Made by a program: the position numbers and the translations under genes. The notes under the pieces were generated by a model. It made no database searches, was not told the DNA's origin, and saw nothing but the letters and a program-made list of their open reading frames with translations. Shown here one piece after another: positions 11,070 through 23,600 of a DNA stretch of 64,000 nucleotides; the first letter of the stretch is position 1; each line of letters opens with the position of its first letter. This DNA comes from Litsea cubeba (taxonomy: Eukaryota > Streptophyta > Magnoliopsida > Laurales > Lauraceae): positions 62,001-126,000 of the forward strand of contig WHSA01001501.1 of assembly GCA_012931725.1 (NCBI GenBank), read 5' to 3'.

Positions 11070-11846
11070 TGTAAGTGCACAAAAATTCACGGACCCGGTG
11101 AGGGTGGTGTTCTTGCGACTCACTGAGGAGGACGAAGGCTGAGGCTCCCCGTCTCCTCGTTGATGATGGAAGAACCGATGCCTGAGAACCTGGAAGAGGG
11201 AGAAGAAACAGGTCAGAGGACCCTGGCTGTGGGCAGCGCAGGGCTCTCCGATGCCTAAGTCAGTGTGTGTACTGGACAGTAGGAGGAGATTTTGGGGGAG
11301 AAGGTGATACCAGTGGTTCTCTCGGACCGGAGAGGAAGAGTCCCTTTGCTGTTCTGGTTTGGCCCCTTTTATAGAGGAGGAGAGGAGACAAGGAGGTGAC
11401 CCTGTCAGGGAGCTATCCCATCGTGACATGTCGTGTCGCATCGGGCCATACCCTGGCGTCTGTGGACGCCGTTCTGTCAGAGGACGTGGGCGGCATGGGA
11501 GGCTCTGTCAGAGAGCGTGGGCGTGCCCTTGTCCTATCGCACGTGCTCTTGCGTGCGGGAGTGTCCATGGGAGGACAGCTGTCAGGCCCTGCCTTGGCTA
11601 GCCCTGGCACCCTGACCGAGGTCAGGGTGTGATGCTGAGGTCGGGGAGCCGAGGGCGGAAACCGCTGAGGTCGGGGGGCCGAGGGCGGATGCCGAGGTGA
11701 GGCTTTTGCCGAAGTGGGATCACTTGGCCGAGCTGGCGGAGCGCGGAGGTTTGAGATGAGCTTTGCCGAGGTGGATTAGCCGGCGCGGCAGCACGGGATG
11801 GAGAATCAGGCCAGTCATCCGGTGAGCTAGGAAATATCCCCACACA
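11070..11846 (-). repeat. 5' LTR of copy 2 (777 bp)
   Basis: This is the 5' LTR in element orientation. It is identical to 7583-8359. The TATA-like box on the minus strand (complement of 11364-11375) is the likely promoter for gag transcription. The flanking AAGAT at 11847-11851 completes the target duplication. Confidence 0.93.
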
Positions 11847-11923
11847 AAGATTATCGCGCGCGGGTTCGAAGAAACATTATATATGAGTCATCAGGCTAAA
11901 ATTCTGTTGGAGCAGCTGCGTAG

Positions 11924-14048
11924 ATCTTTAATCTGATGTTGTATGATATTTTGTTTGTCATTCAAGTGATGATATATAGGAGTAGTTGGATCCTCATCTG
12001 CGAGCTTACATCTAAATGGAGTGGGTCAGGAGGACAAGAGTTGTTACTCCTTTTGGAAGTGTTTTTTCTAATATATAATCTTTGGATCTCTGATACAAAA
12101 TCCTTTGTGTTTTTTAGTAAGTTTGTGGTGCATTCTTTATGGTACATGTGGATCTCATGATTAGTTGATCCAAACCATTGATCCAACGAGCCTTACACTG
12201 GATATGGGAAGTGCGCAAACAATAATTCAAAGATTCTTACAGTTTGGTATTTGACATCTTTTTTTTGTTTTTCATTTTTTTATGCCCAGACTGCTGCAGT
12301 GTGTCTGCACTCTGCACATCACATAAAAGAAGTGAAAAACCAAGAGGTAATTAGTATGTTCTTATCTCCTTGGTTATGGGCGCATCCTCCATCTATGGTG
12401 TTGACAATTCTCTTAAACAGCAGTCAGGCTGACTTATGAGGCCTTGAGGCTTGTGGAACCATACATTTAATGATCTCCAATTTTTATCCATGCAGGCCAC
12501 TATAAGTGATGTCAGTGGTTGAATATCATTGGTCCAACACAGATAGAGATACCTAAAATGTCTTCTGCATTGAAACGACCCAGCACTTTGATTGATGGCC
12601 TACGCTAGATGATCAAGAAAAAAGAATTCAGCAGGTGCCCAAAAATACGTTCAGAAAAATGGATGCCTTCTGACTTATATCCATTATTTCCAGTGGTGGT
12701 TCATCATATCAACCCTTTGAATGAATTACGCGTGGACCCATGCGTGGAGGTCTACATGGATGAAATTTACAGCTCATGAAACTGTATAATCCCGAGGCTC
12801 CATCTTGTAAATTTGCGTCCCTTCATCATACCATAGTTCATTGAAGGGGAGAACACCATTTTCGTGTTCAGGTCTTGGATTATGTACCCATCTGACCTTA
12901 GGCCTCTAAACTGAAACTGGCATGCATGCATGTGTGTGGACTGTGGACTGCGGCTTATACCATTTTAGATGGAAATTTACCTCCCTTACCATGGGTTGGG
13001 TAGCTGCTCATAAATAAAGATAAATGGGGGCAGCTTGGGCATTTAATTTCGGATTTGAAACAAATCTTGTTTGAGAACTAATCTCTTGGCTGTTCCTTTC
13101 TCCTTATGATACTGCGTGAACTGAACTCATTAGCATGCATTCGGGTGAATTAAATACATCTGTCCATTTCTTATTTCCTCCTTTCAACAACTTCACTTTT
13201 GCTGTTGCAATCAATAGAAGCGTTGCTTTTACAATTATAATTAATGATTATTGAAGGGTTACATTCAACGTGTACGTAGGCAGGAGATGTGAAGTGTGTG
13301 GGGACAGTCCATCCTTCCTTTGGGATGCATGATACTGGAACCCATCACATTGTAAGGACATACTCATCAGTTGAAGATCCCAACGCGTGTTGCTCCGATC
13401 TGCATTTGTTATAGCTGATTTAATTACTGTAAATCCAAATACTAGTATTTTTATAGGCAATCATACACCACAGATTGAATTTTTAGTAGAATAAGATTGA
13501 AAAATACTGCATTCAAATTGAAACACTGAGGCTCTGTTCTGATGAAAGTTTTGTTTTGTGTTTTGCTTGTCTTTTGGAATTTGCTATGGTTCCCTTCCCC
13601 CTCTTCTTAACATCTATTATATCATGTGTGAACGGAGCTCTCTGCCCTTTCCTGTGTAGTTAACTTTCCAAGCACAGCCCATTAGGCCACTTGACTTTAT
13701 CATTAAAAAGGAAAAGGCAAAAGCAAGAGCACTATATGCTTTTCCACCCAAAACACCTTTGAACACAACCCCTTTGATCCCTTGGTGTGCAAATGGACTG
13801 AGGATTCCCATGCAATCTGTTCCAACTTAGCCCCCCCCCTTGTAAATTCCAAGGCATGCCTTGAATGAAGTAGGTCTCCAACAATTAAAATACCCAGCCA
13901 ATGGATCTCTTTGGAATATTGTAAATCCCCAAGAAGCTGTGTCCAGGATTTATCCTCTTTTCATGCTTCCATACCTTGTCTTCCTTCAGTAACAGGACAA
14001 ATTCCCATGTTCTTTAGGCTTCCTCTACATTGAGTGTAAGACATTAGA

Positions 14049-14049
<1 letters not shown>
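11924..14049. other. Spacer, no gene recognised
   Basis: The first 100-200 bases may be former 3' untranslated sequence of the SBPase fragment. The rest is AT-rich single-copy-looking DNA with no domain-bearing ORF, ending in an (AT) run at about 14050-14082. I see no RNA gene. Confidence 0.5.
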
Positions 14050-14082
<33 letters not shown>

Positions 14083-14085
<3 letters not shown>

Positions 14086-14330
14086 TTATCAGGTGCACAC
14101 CGTGCGCATCTTGCGCACCAAGGGTGGGGCCCACCTGATCGTCCATCTGAATGGACCACACACACAACCACTCTTGCATTTCAAATGGGGCCCACCTTTG
14201 CACCATCCGATGTACTGTACACCGTAGGATCGACTGCACACCCATCCGAATGGACTGTAGACCGTTACACTTGTGAAGTCCATGTGGGCCTCACATTGAG
14301 GTGCACACACTCGCGTACTGGATCAGTAAT
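14083..14330. repeat. Dispersed repeat with (TA)n on both sides; relative at 51022-51372
   Basis: The block starts GAGTTATCAGGTGCAC and contains GGGTGGGGCCCACCTGAT, a CACCCATC box and a GTGGGCCTCACATTGAGGTG box. It ends near CTGGATCA. A related copy at 51022-51372 shares the start (GAGTTATCAAGTGCAC), the same boxes in the same order and the end. This copy is bordered by (TA)n tracts on both sides, which suggests insertion into a TA microsatellite. It could be a MITE family, but the terminal inverted repeats are too weak to classify. Confidence 0.6.
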
Positions 14331-14356
14331 ATATATTTATATATATATATATATAC

Positions 14357-16995
14357 AAAACTGTAATGTATCATTGTCTAGCGATGCATGTGAATAGGAT
14401 ATTTAGTGGGCTATAATGTGATCAAGAACATATATTTTTTTGGGAGGGGGGTGGGGTGCTGTAAATCCTAGATTTTATTTATTTATTTATTTTTTTGGTG
14501 GGGGTGAATGCCTTGATTGAAGATGTTGGGAAAAGAAGGCCCCCATGATAAGGAACAACAGGCACAAAGATCACATGGTGTGGGCTAGGGTCCGTGCCTT
14601 TTGCTTGCATTTATCTTTGCAATCATGAGATGTTCTTTTCTTTCTATGCATTATAAGTAGCAATTCATTAGACATGCTCTTTTCATTTGTAAAATGTTTG
14701 AAAAAAGAATTAAATCAAATTAAAATGGAAGGCCCAGCAGCAGAAGCAGCAGCAGGGGTAGTGTCTAAAGAGAGTGTGGTTAAAGAGTTCGGATTCTCCC
14801 GGAGAGATACTGTTTCATCCGATCAAAAAAGATATTTTTTTATGAAACAGGGGATCTAAACTCGTGGTTAAAACACATGATAAATTTATTCTTTCTTTCC
14901 TTTTTCCAAAATTGCTGATATAGTTGTACCCGACTGGGAAATCAAATCCCTAATTTTCAATTATATTTGCAGCACCTTTTTATCTAATCCGACACCGCCA
15001 GCGCTTTGTTAGGCTTTTGAAAAAGATGATTCGGTTGATAATAGATGAAAAGGGCCCCAGAGTGAGTCAAACTTAATTATAATTATTGAAATCTGGCTGA
15101 TCCTCTCTAAGCCTGCAAGCAGGGCGGAAAGAATGGTACACCCATTAAACAATGGCGGATCCAGAATTTTTGTTTGGGTGGTGCGGTATGATCAAGTGAA
15201 GAAGTTAAATAATAAAAATCAAATATTTTAACAATTATTTAAGAAATTTTTCGAATCACGTGGGTGCAACCGCTCTAACACTTAGGTTCGCCCTGCACCC
15301 ATAAACATTAGACAATATATGCAGCATCGTGGTCTGTCTATGTCCCATTGGTTTCCGGCCTTTTAATCATCTGAAATCCTTAATTAGAACAACATCATGT
15401 ACCATCAAGAGGAGGGAGAAAGATCCAGGACCAAAGAGAGGCTTTTTTTTTTTATTTTTTTTTATGGATCCAACTGCATCAGTTGTGTTTATAGGATGGA
15501 ACCCAGTAATGTAGGACATGTTGGGTCCCTAAATCTGTTGAAACTCAATTGATTATGGCAATGATTCAACCCTGGTCGATTGGGGTTTCGAAATAAATCC
15601 ATTAACGCAGTGTGCAACGGAGACATCATTGATTTATTATATGGGTTTTGCATTAATAATAAGTCTTCTTGGATTAGCAGAATTGATTGAAGGAGCTATT
15701 ACTTTTATAGGAAGTGTATACAGGAAACACAAGTAGAGCGAGGAGGGGGCTACACCACCTGCGTTCATGATGCATGTGGGCACAGGGCTCGGGACTCAGG
15801 ACTGATCAGGAAACCTGTAATACTGCAATCTGAAGTGGGACCCACCAAGGGGTTGGTGGGGATTGAATAGTTTCACTTTAAATGCCATGGGCCATCTACT
15901 TTGACCTAATTATCAATCATTTGGTCGATATTAGTTTGGCATGTGCCCAAACAGAGAGTGCACTGATAGGGTTGATGGTCCATATCTATGATCAAAGTGG
16001 CCATAGGTCCAAACATTGTAAGATGCATTGGGGCTTTTTTTTTTTAGAAATTTATATCTCCTTTTGCGGTGAGAACTGAGAAGACAAAAGAAAAGTGAAA
16101 AGCCAATTCTCATGGCAAAAGGCATCAAAGACAAAATAATACTCTGTCTCTGACCAGCGAATCTTCAACACAAGTAAATAAAAAAAACAAAAAATGAGAT
16201 TGCCAACGAGACTAAAGTCCTGGACATCCACTTTAAGTGCATGCTCCAACACCAAGATCTCCTTTATATCCTCTTGTGAAAATAAATATGCTAAGAACAG
16301 AATACAAAGGCCAGCAAAGACAGGTCTTGGAAGAGAAACTCCAACAGCTTTAGAATCTAGAGGGATGAGAGGAAGGTTTACATGAGACAACCCGACTTTG
16401 TCTTATATATATCTTTAGAAGATAGATGAGCAGTCCCGATTGTGCATTTTGGTATTGTATTAGTTCCAAACCCTGCTTACCCAATAGAATAGACAGATAA
16501 TCAAAGGTGTTAATTAAGAACTAAGATGGGTCTGGGCCCAATTAAAGAAGCACCAAGTGCTTATTTGAAAATGACCTCTGTCCTTCCATAAAAAAAGGGG
16601 CAAAAAGGAAGAATTGGTTTTATTTGAAGGAGAATGTTGCCTATTCATGTGCCCTAAAAATAAGATATGTACCGCAAGTAACTGTTTGATTATCTACATC
16701 ATTCATCCATGTGGCGCCACTATTTATAGGTTACAGTTAGGAAGGCGCATGTTGTCATTATCAAAGTCTTATTCCAACTATGTTGGACCATTTATATGAA
16801 TTCTGACTCTCCATCTCAATTATTTTTTCAAGATAAATTTTGGATCGTGACAGAAGTTTTATGCTGGCTATCATTAGAGAGCTAAGATCCTAGAGTGAGT
16901 GTCACTTTTGTGCCTTGTGACATTTTTTTAGCCACAAACTGAACTATTCATTTCATTGGAAAAATATTCACTGTTGCATAAAACCAACAAAGCCG
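14357..16995. other. Spacer, no gene recognised
   Basis: The spacer contains poly-T and ATTT runs near 14440-14495 and a possible decayed MITE at 15146-15300. A stretch at 16745-16815 (ATCAAAGTCTTATTCCAACTATGTTGGA) resembles a motif often seen at the 3' ends of plant RTE-type LINEs. None of the short ORFs has a recognisable domain. Confidence 0.45.
15146..15300. mobile_element. Possible decayed hAT-type MITE
   Basis: The left end ATGGCGGATCCAG and the right end GGTTCGCCCTGCA resemble, imperfectly, the GGGGCGGATCCAGG ends of the intact 363-bp element at 52039-52401. The flanks CCCATTAAA and CCCATAAAC could be a mutated target duplication. The assignment rests on end similarity only. Confidence 0.3.
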
Positions 16996-17000
16996 ATTTA

Positions 17001-17112
17001 TTGGTAGCTCAGTGGTGAGTTACCTTTTTTTTTATAGAAACAATAAGAGATCAATCATTGGTTGCATCGTTGATGGTGAGGGACTTGGGTGAGCATCTTT
17101 GAGTATTTATGA
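17001..17112 (+). mobile_element. SINE-like copy A
   Basis: TTGGTAGCTCAGTGGTGAG looks like a tRNA A-box. It is followed about 40 bases on by AGAGATCAATCATTGG, in the position of a weak B-box. The shared tail reads GATGGTGAGGGACTTGGGTG. A second copy is at 20551-20655. I see no clear poly-A or target duplication. Confidence 0.4.
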
Positions 17113-17847
17113 GGAAATATGTAAAAAACAAAAAACAAAAACCCAATTATTGCCTATAAGTGGATACTGAGTGTAGATCATGTCCATTAGTGAGCTGCAA
17201 AACATCAACAATAGTTATATGAACACTACAAGCCATTTAACTTAAGGCCATTAAATAGACAATCAAAATTATGTATACACTTGGTAGTTTTAGGAGCATT
17301 TAGTCAGATAAGGACTCATCCGCTCTGCGCCTTTACTCAAGATGAAGTCCACTAGGATCAGTACTGGTGATGACCCTAAGATGATTCATTGTCTGTAATT
17401 TTCCTCAGCAAATTAGTTATTATTTTAGTTATTCTCTTCTGGTACTTTTGCAACCATAACCTGAGACAGAGATATATAATAAATAGTAATGTCTCAAGGA
17501 ATAATGAAAGCAGTTGGATATGGAATGTAAAGTTAGCATTTGTTTGACGAGAGGATTTCACAGGAGAAAGAAAAATTATTCTGATTTTTCCGTGCATTTT
17601 ATTGTTTCATTATTTAGTGCGATAAATTTTTTTCCAAAAATAAAAAAATGAACTAATTTTCCTCAATAGAGGACTTCAATTTCATGTGGGAGAGGTATGA
17701 ATGCAAGACTCCTCTCTCTAGTGTGGAGATATAAATTGCATAGTGCAGAATTTTCTCATTGCACAAACAAGTCTTAAAAAAGTCTCATTTTCAAGTGTGA
17801 GTAAGTCCACCTACAACGTCTAATAATTCTATTTTTCAAATCCATAA

Positions 17848-18106
17848 GGGCCTGTTTGGTTGCAAGAATTGACAATATTAAAGTTTTTATCTTCCTAAAA
17901 TTCCAAATGACTTATTCGATTGGGGGAGAATTCTACGAACTAGAAGTTCAAATGATAGTTTTTACATGTAGAATTCTTAAATATCCACTTTTTGGAATGC
18001 TACTCAACCATAGTCATTCTAGAAACGCACTTGGGTGGACAACATTCGAAATTCTCTACATGCTCCAAGGCAAGAAATCTTAGAATGCTTGCAACCAAAC
18101 ATGCAT
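17848..18106. mobile_element. MITE with GTTTGGTTGCAAG ends
   Basis: The left end GGGCCTGTTTGGTTGCAAG and the reverse complement of the right end (GCATGTTTGGTTGCAAG) match over about 13 bp. Flanking trinucleotides are TAA on the left and TTA on the right, so a TWA-type duplication is only approximate. The length of about 259 bp and AT-rich interior fit a Tourist/Harbinger-type MITE. It has no coding capacity. Confidence 0.5.
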
Positions 18107-18743
18107 TTACGCAAATGAGTCCTCTGGTTCATGCTACTTCTACTGCATTCTTTAATCATGTTGCTTGCCTTTTCAGGTTATGGCCTTAAATCAGCTAAGT
18201 AGCTATATGCAATTGTACTATTTAATTTTTAATAAATGGATGATCCACACCTGGTTCAAGTCGATTAGAATTCAGGACACTTGAATAACATGACGTGGTG
18301 GTTCCACCTCCGCCAAGGAAGTGCAAGAGAGAGAATTCAGATTCCATTCAATGCATAACCATTTGATTCATTCATAGAGCTGAAAAGTGGACGTTCTTAA
18401 TTAGGAGAGTTTGTCTATGGATGTAACTCTGTTGCAATAACCAATTAAAGGTAAACAAAGTTGCATGCATGTCATCAAAAGTTTAGGTGCCGGGCAACCA
18501 AGTTAATTCTAACAGTTAGTGTGCAACATGTTCATTCAATAATACCTCTCCTTATCCAACTTTTTCCCCGCAAGTTGCAAGAAGAGAGATGCTTATTGTC
18601 TATTGAATATCTTTAGAAACAATATAATTTCCCCAATCTTTTTTCTACTTCTTTCTCTCTTCTTTTCCTACCTACGTTGAAGTTGAACCCTTCTCTCTCT
18701 TTCTATAAGAAACTCTTTTTTAAACCTTTTTTTAAGTTTTATC

Positions 18744-18778
<35 letters not shown>

Positions 18779-18858
18779 TACTATTTTTCCTTTTCGGTCC
18801 CTTTTCCATGTCACATGCATGTAAACATCAAATTAATCGTTCACCACCTTTCATCTGT

Positions 18859-19855
18859 TTGTGGGGATATTTTCGAACTCATCGGAATACTGGCCTGATA
18901 CTCCATCTCGTGCTTCAGCGCCAGCTAGTCCATCTCGGCAAGGCTCGTCTCACCCTCCACCAGCTCGGCCAAGTGCTCCCACTTCGGTCAAAGCCTCACC
19001 TCGGCCACGCGCACTCAACACCGGGGCACCAACCGAACTCTGTCACCTTGGACCTCTTGGTCTCGGCCAGAAGCTCCATCTTGGCCCCGAGCTCCATCTC
19101 GGCCCCTTGCACAACTCCTCCATCTCGGTAGAGCTCCACCTCGGCCAGGGCGTCCCCAGCCCGGCTAGGGACTTCATCCCGGTCCTCCACTTCGGTGTCC
19201 TTGCGAGGTCTCCAGCCAAGTCAAGGTCGCTCCCTGACCTCGGCAACACACCCTGACCTCGGTCAGGATGTCAGAGCTAGCCAAGGCAGGGGCTGACAAC
19301 TGTCCTCCCTTGGACACTCATGCACACTACAACACGTGCGACAAGACAAGCCCATATCATCTGATAGAGCCACCCATACCGCCACGCTTCCTAGCAGATT
19401 GGCGTCCACAGTTCCCTAGGCGCCAGGGTATGGCCCGATGGGACTGATGGATTGCGATAAGACTTCCTGTCAGAGCACAGAGCTCTTTCTCTCTCAAAAG
19501 TAAGCTCTCTCCCCCTCTTCCTGTCCATATAAAGAGCAACAGGCGCATAGAGCAAAAGAGGCCCAATCCAACACACCATACACAAAATCAGGGCCAATAA
19601 CTCTGGTATGCCATGGCCAAACTCCATCTTCTCCAAATCTCCATCCTACTGTCCAGTTCTCATACTGACTTAGGCATCGGAGAGCCCTATGCTGCCCACA
19701 GCCAGGGTCCTCTGACCTGTTTCTTCTCCCTCTTCCAGGTTCTCAAGCATCGTTTCTTCTATCATCAACAAGGAGACGAGGAGCTTCAGCCTTCGTCCTC
19801 CTCAGTGAGTCTCAAGAACACTACCCCCGAGTCCGTGAATTTTTGTGCACTTACA
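18859..19855 (+). mobile_element. Solo LTR related to the gag-only family
   Basis: This is a 997-bp solo LTR. It begins TTTGTGGGGATATTTT, one substitution from the TGTGTGGGGATA start of the 777-bp LTRs, and ends TTTTTGTGCACTTACA. It is bordered by a perfect 5-bp target duplication, ATCTG, at 18854-18858 and 19856-19860. Internal landmarks are shared with the family: CTCGGCAA boxes, ACCCTGACCTCGGTCAGG, a TATAAAG box near 19537 and GACTTAGGCATCGGAGAGCC. The extra length lies mainly in the 5' half, where CTCCATCTCGGCC-like units are repeated. It is an older relative left by LTR-LTR recombination. Confidence 0.88.
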
Positions 19856-20550
19856 ATCTGTACGTGTGAAACATGCACTGTCGGATTCGGATTCGGATTC
19901 TGCTATCGCATTTTTTTTTAGGTTGAAGCCCTAATTAATATGCAAATTAGCTTTTCTAGCTATAATGGAATGCTGAAGCTTGATGTTTATGAGTAATTAC
20001 AATGTTTATTTGAAGCCGCGCTCTAATCCAGTTGGGATCCATAGCTGACAGATTATGAATAATATCCCATGGTTAAAGTCGAGCATTATATAAACTACGT
20101 ACTATGAGTTGATTATTGGCCAAAACCAACTGATCCACCCACTAGATGCCTTACCTTCTCACAAACTAGGAACCAAAAAAAATGCATCTACCATTTTTTT
20201 TTTCCTTTTTCTATTCCAGACTAATTAAATTGAACTAGAATGCAAGCCCTTCCTAAATAATGTTATTTTCTGAACATTATTGAGTTATTCTAAAGAAAAG
20301 TCGAGCTATTTTGGTGGGGGTGTTTGTCAAGTATAACTTTCAAAACTTTGCATGATTGAGTCATGTGGTCCATTCATAGCATTTCAAAATTTTCCTTCCC
20401 TCCTAAAAGCATATAAAAAAAATGTTAAAATTAAGAACCAATCAAAGAAAATGGAGGTAGAAATTGGCAAGGATACCTCCTCATATTAAGAAAAGTGTAA
20501 TTTTCAAGTATGTCACTCACTTAGTCATTTCTTTTTATCACTCTATCGAT

Positions 20551-20655
20551 AGATAGATCAGTGGCGAGGTGCCTCCCTTCTACAAAAATAAACTGGGATC
20601 AAACTTCATTGTAGCATCGATGGTGAGAGACTTGGGTGAGCATGCGAATATTTAA
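20551..20655 (+). mobile_element. SINE-like copy B
   Basis: AGATCAGTGGCGAGG (A-box-like), then GGGATCAAACTTC (B-box-like, close to GGTTCAAACTC), then GCATCGATGGTGAGAGACTT. The order and spacing match copy A at 17001-17112 on the same strand. This copy has the better B-box. Confidence 0.4.
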
Positions 20656-20659
20656 TAGA

Positions 20660-23600
20660 AAAAAAGCTCGTAGTTTCATAAAAAAAATACTTATAAAAAA
20701 CAATATTAACTTTGTGTTTTGAATTAGGTCTCTTCAGTTAAATTGGGAGGGGCAATGTATTTTTATTGTCTTTTCTCTTGGAATAATGAACATCTTACCT
20801 CAGATCCTTTTCAACCTCCTTTTATCCTCTCTTTTAACCAGCTCTTCTCTGTCTCTGCTTTTTTACATGACGTCGCAAACAACCTTTTCTTCCTTGACAT
20901 TATGTGATTTTCTTGGAGCTTAGTATCCATCGTAATAGGCATGGAGACAGAAGACACATGTTTTCGAGAGTATTTAATTGTCAACATTTGGAAATGGGTG
21001 CCTTGTCATTGGCCATTTTAGATCAGAACAATTTGTCAATGGATGGAGAAGAGGAAGATGGTGGCAAGAAGGAGAGAGTAGAAAAAGTGTGGGAAGGAAC
21101 AAAATCCTCTTTACTCTTTTTTTTTTTTTTTTTTGTTTACAAAAATCCTCTTTACTTGAAGGATGGAAAAGAGAGGGTGAAGAGATTAAAAGAGTGAAAG
21201 GCTATCAATTTAAGGGAGAAGCACAATAATGAATTTATCTGTTTATTTGTATAAAATACATAGGCATTGAATATATGAGAATTTAAGTCGTAAGTGGGTT
21301 AACATGAAGATAAAAGATGAATACACAAAAAATGATTATCAAATAATTTTAAAAGAAAGTCCCCTTAGTAATTCAAATGTTAGAAAAGTCAGGATCTCTT
21401 CTGCATTGGTACTATATATATATATATATATTTTTTTTTTCACCTTTCACATCATCTCGTGCTCACTTTATATATCTCTTTAATAGTCCTTTCTTTGAGC
21501 TCATTTGACTATAAATTAAACCCACTGCCCGTACCATTGTTAGATAATAATGGTTGTTAAAAAACAAAAGAGAAAAATAATTTTATTTTTATTTTCATGA
21601 TAAGAATTGATAGGAATTTTCTTTGCAAAAAGATAAAGTGAGGAACCTTCGTTCTCAAGCTGAAAAAAAAAATAAAAAATAAAAAAAAAAGACGAGGAGA
21701 GAGGAGTGAGTAATGGCAGGAAAAGCGACTGAAAGGCAAGTGACATTACTCACCGGTCACATATGTCCCCACTTTCATATGCATGCCACTGTTAGCAAAC
21801 CCCATAAAAGACAATAAATAGAGGAGAGGTGCCTTGCTGCTAGATAATTTATGTGGAAGGCCGATAGTGATGACAGTCGTGGAGGGGCCATGGGAGAATC
21901 TCTGTCTCTCCCCTTTTCTAAACTCACATTTATGAGGTGTTGAGGCCTTTTCTCTTTCACTGTCTCCTACACCAACCCACCTCCATTGCAAGAAAAAGAA
22001 CATACAAAGACAAACCCATCTCATTACAAAAAGAATAAAAAGAAAGTGAGGGAAAGAGATAGAAAGAGGGAAATTAAATCAAAAGTAGTCAAGGAAGACA
22101 GAAGTTGGCTTTACGACTTCTTCTACCCAACCCACAATCTACATATATATTTGTATGTATATACTTATATATGTCTGTGTATAGATTCTTTTTAGTGTAT
22201 ATAGTACAAAAAAAAAAAAAAAAAAGCCTTAATCGTCCTAAAGGGGACCCGTGATCTTTCGTCCGACCACCGCTGTGCATGACAACGGCTCCTGATATCT
22301 GTGTAGGCTACAGCTCAAGTCGATCGTGTCCTGATCTCACCACGCTGCGGCAGACCAACAACACCTCCCAACTAAATGGAGCCATATGATCAGGTCTGAT
22401 CGATATCTGGTCCTCTCACATAGAAAAAAAAAAAACACTACTTGTGGTTCACCCAGTGATCCAATCAATTCTTTCAGTTAATTAAATAAATTAATGGCCT
22501 CATGGGTACATCATAGCCTGGGGTAGTGCCCAGGAGGGGGGCCACCTGTGATCCCATCCATCCCTTCTCACGCTCGTACCTCCAAGAAGGGCTAGTTAGC
22601 ATTATATGGGCTTTGAGGATTAAAAACCAAATTGACGACGTCCGACCATATGTTTAATATGGTCTTCTTGTTGATTGATTTATTTATTTCTAACATATTA
22701 ACTTGGTTCAATCATAAAATCATGTCACAGGGATCGATTCCATACTTCCAAAATGCATGGGAAGAACTATTTGGTATAATCCATTACCATTTACTTTCTT
22801 TTGATAAGTTAATTGTGGCAATATAATTGAACTAAATTAAAGTTTAGGGAGAATATAATACCATTTACATCCAATCATTCTCCATGTGGCCTATGATGGA
22901 ACTGTTATTGTAATCTACTAATCTAGTCAGTAGCCCGTAAGGGTTGTCATTTCTCTTTTTAATTGTTACTTTTATATTTTATATTTTTTATGAGAATGGC
23001 CTGATGATGTAAGAGCGCAAACGATTATTTCGTCCCTACATCGATCGGCTCTGTTCTAAGTATTTTTAATGGCACATGCAAATTGCCTGTGAATGCTAGA
23101 GCTACTTAGATACATCATGTACAATTCCCAAACGGGCCCCAAAGAGTTCAGTGAAGATGGAAAAATAAATATCACAAGTTCAAATTCAAGTTGGATGCCA
23201 ATTCAAGACACTCTTTATATGAGTATGGCCATGGGTGGCTAATCATCGTATCATTTAATTTCTACCCAAAAAGAAATCAACATGGAAAAGTCCAAACAGG
23301 GATTCCCTGTTTAGACCAAACAGGGGATCCAATTCACGTTTAATAGCAGATGGCCAGTCCAGAGTCCAGAGAGAGAGAGAGAGAGGCCAAGGACAATGAA
23401 TGACTCATGGATTCGGACGGACTCAACAAGTCAAGAGACCAATACTGCACTGCTAAAAGACAAATGGAGCCCATAGGGACTGCAGCATCTTCAGAGTGTC
23501 GGATTCGGACAGAAATACCTTGGAATTCCTCTCTCTCTCTCACACACACACTAACCCGATGAAATGAATCTTGCAGTAGGTATCGTATGTATGGCAGGGC

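Larger units (their letters stand above)
7583..11846 (-). mobile_element. Complete gag-only LTR retrotransposon, copy 2
   Basis: This is a complete 4264-bp element on the minus strand. The order is 5' LTR (11070-11846), primer-binding site, gag, Ala/Ser minirepeat, degenerate short repeat, 79-bp minisatellite, polypurine tract, 3' LTR (7583-8359). It is flanked by a perfect 5-bp target duplication, AAGAT, at 7578-7582 and 11847-11851. The two LTRs are identical over 777 bp by direct reading, so insertion was recent. No protease, RT, RNase H or integrase is encoded, which makes it non-autonomous. It interrupts an SBPase pseudogene. Confidence 0.95.
7364..11923 (+). pseudogene. Decayed last-exon copy of chloroplast sedoheptulose-1,7-bisphosphatase, split by copy 2
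   Basis: Two flanks of the retrotransposon join into one decayed coding stretch. At 7364-7582 the plus strand reads [10 protein letters not shown], then [18 protein letters not shown] and, after a frame break, [23 protein letters not shown]. At 11852-11923 it resumes with RFEETLY, SSG and ends VGAAA-stop. I recognise this as the C-terminus of plant SBPase, the Calvin-cycle enzyme that releases phosphate from sedoheptulose 1,7-bisphosphate in the stroma. In-frame stops (at the R-T-Q-V-A-Y position and after SSG) and a frameshift near 7500 mark it as dead. No upstream exons are visible, so it looks like a partial duplicate. Bases 7583-11846 in between are the inserted element, not part of the gene. 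Confidence 0.8.

Noticed and set aside
11856..11870. GGGTTCGAA string as a tRNA B-box
   Set aside because: It lies in the SBPase fragment (RFEETLY codons) and has no A-box or cloverleaf around it.
21746..22100. Possible microRNA gene in the GA-rich transcribed-looking stretch
   Set aside because: I compared it with conserved plant microRNAs that I know and found no match, and no convincing stem was seen.
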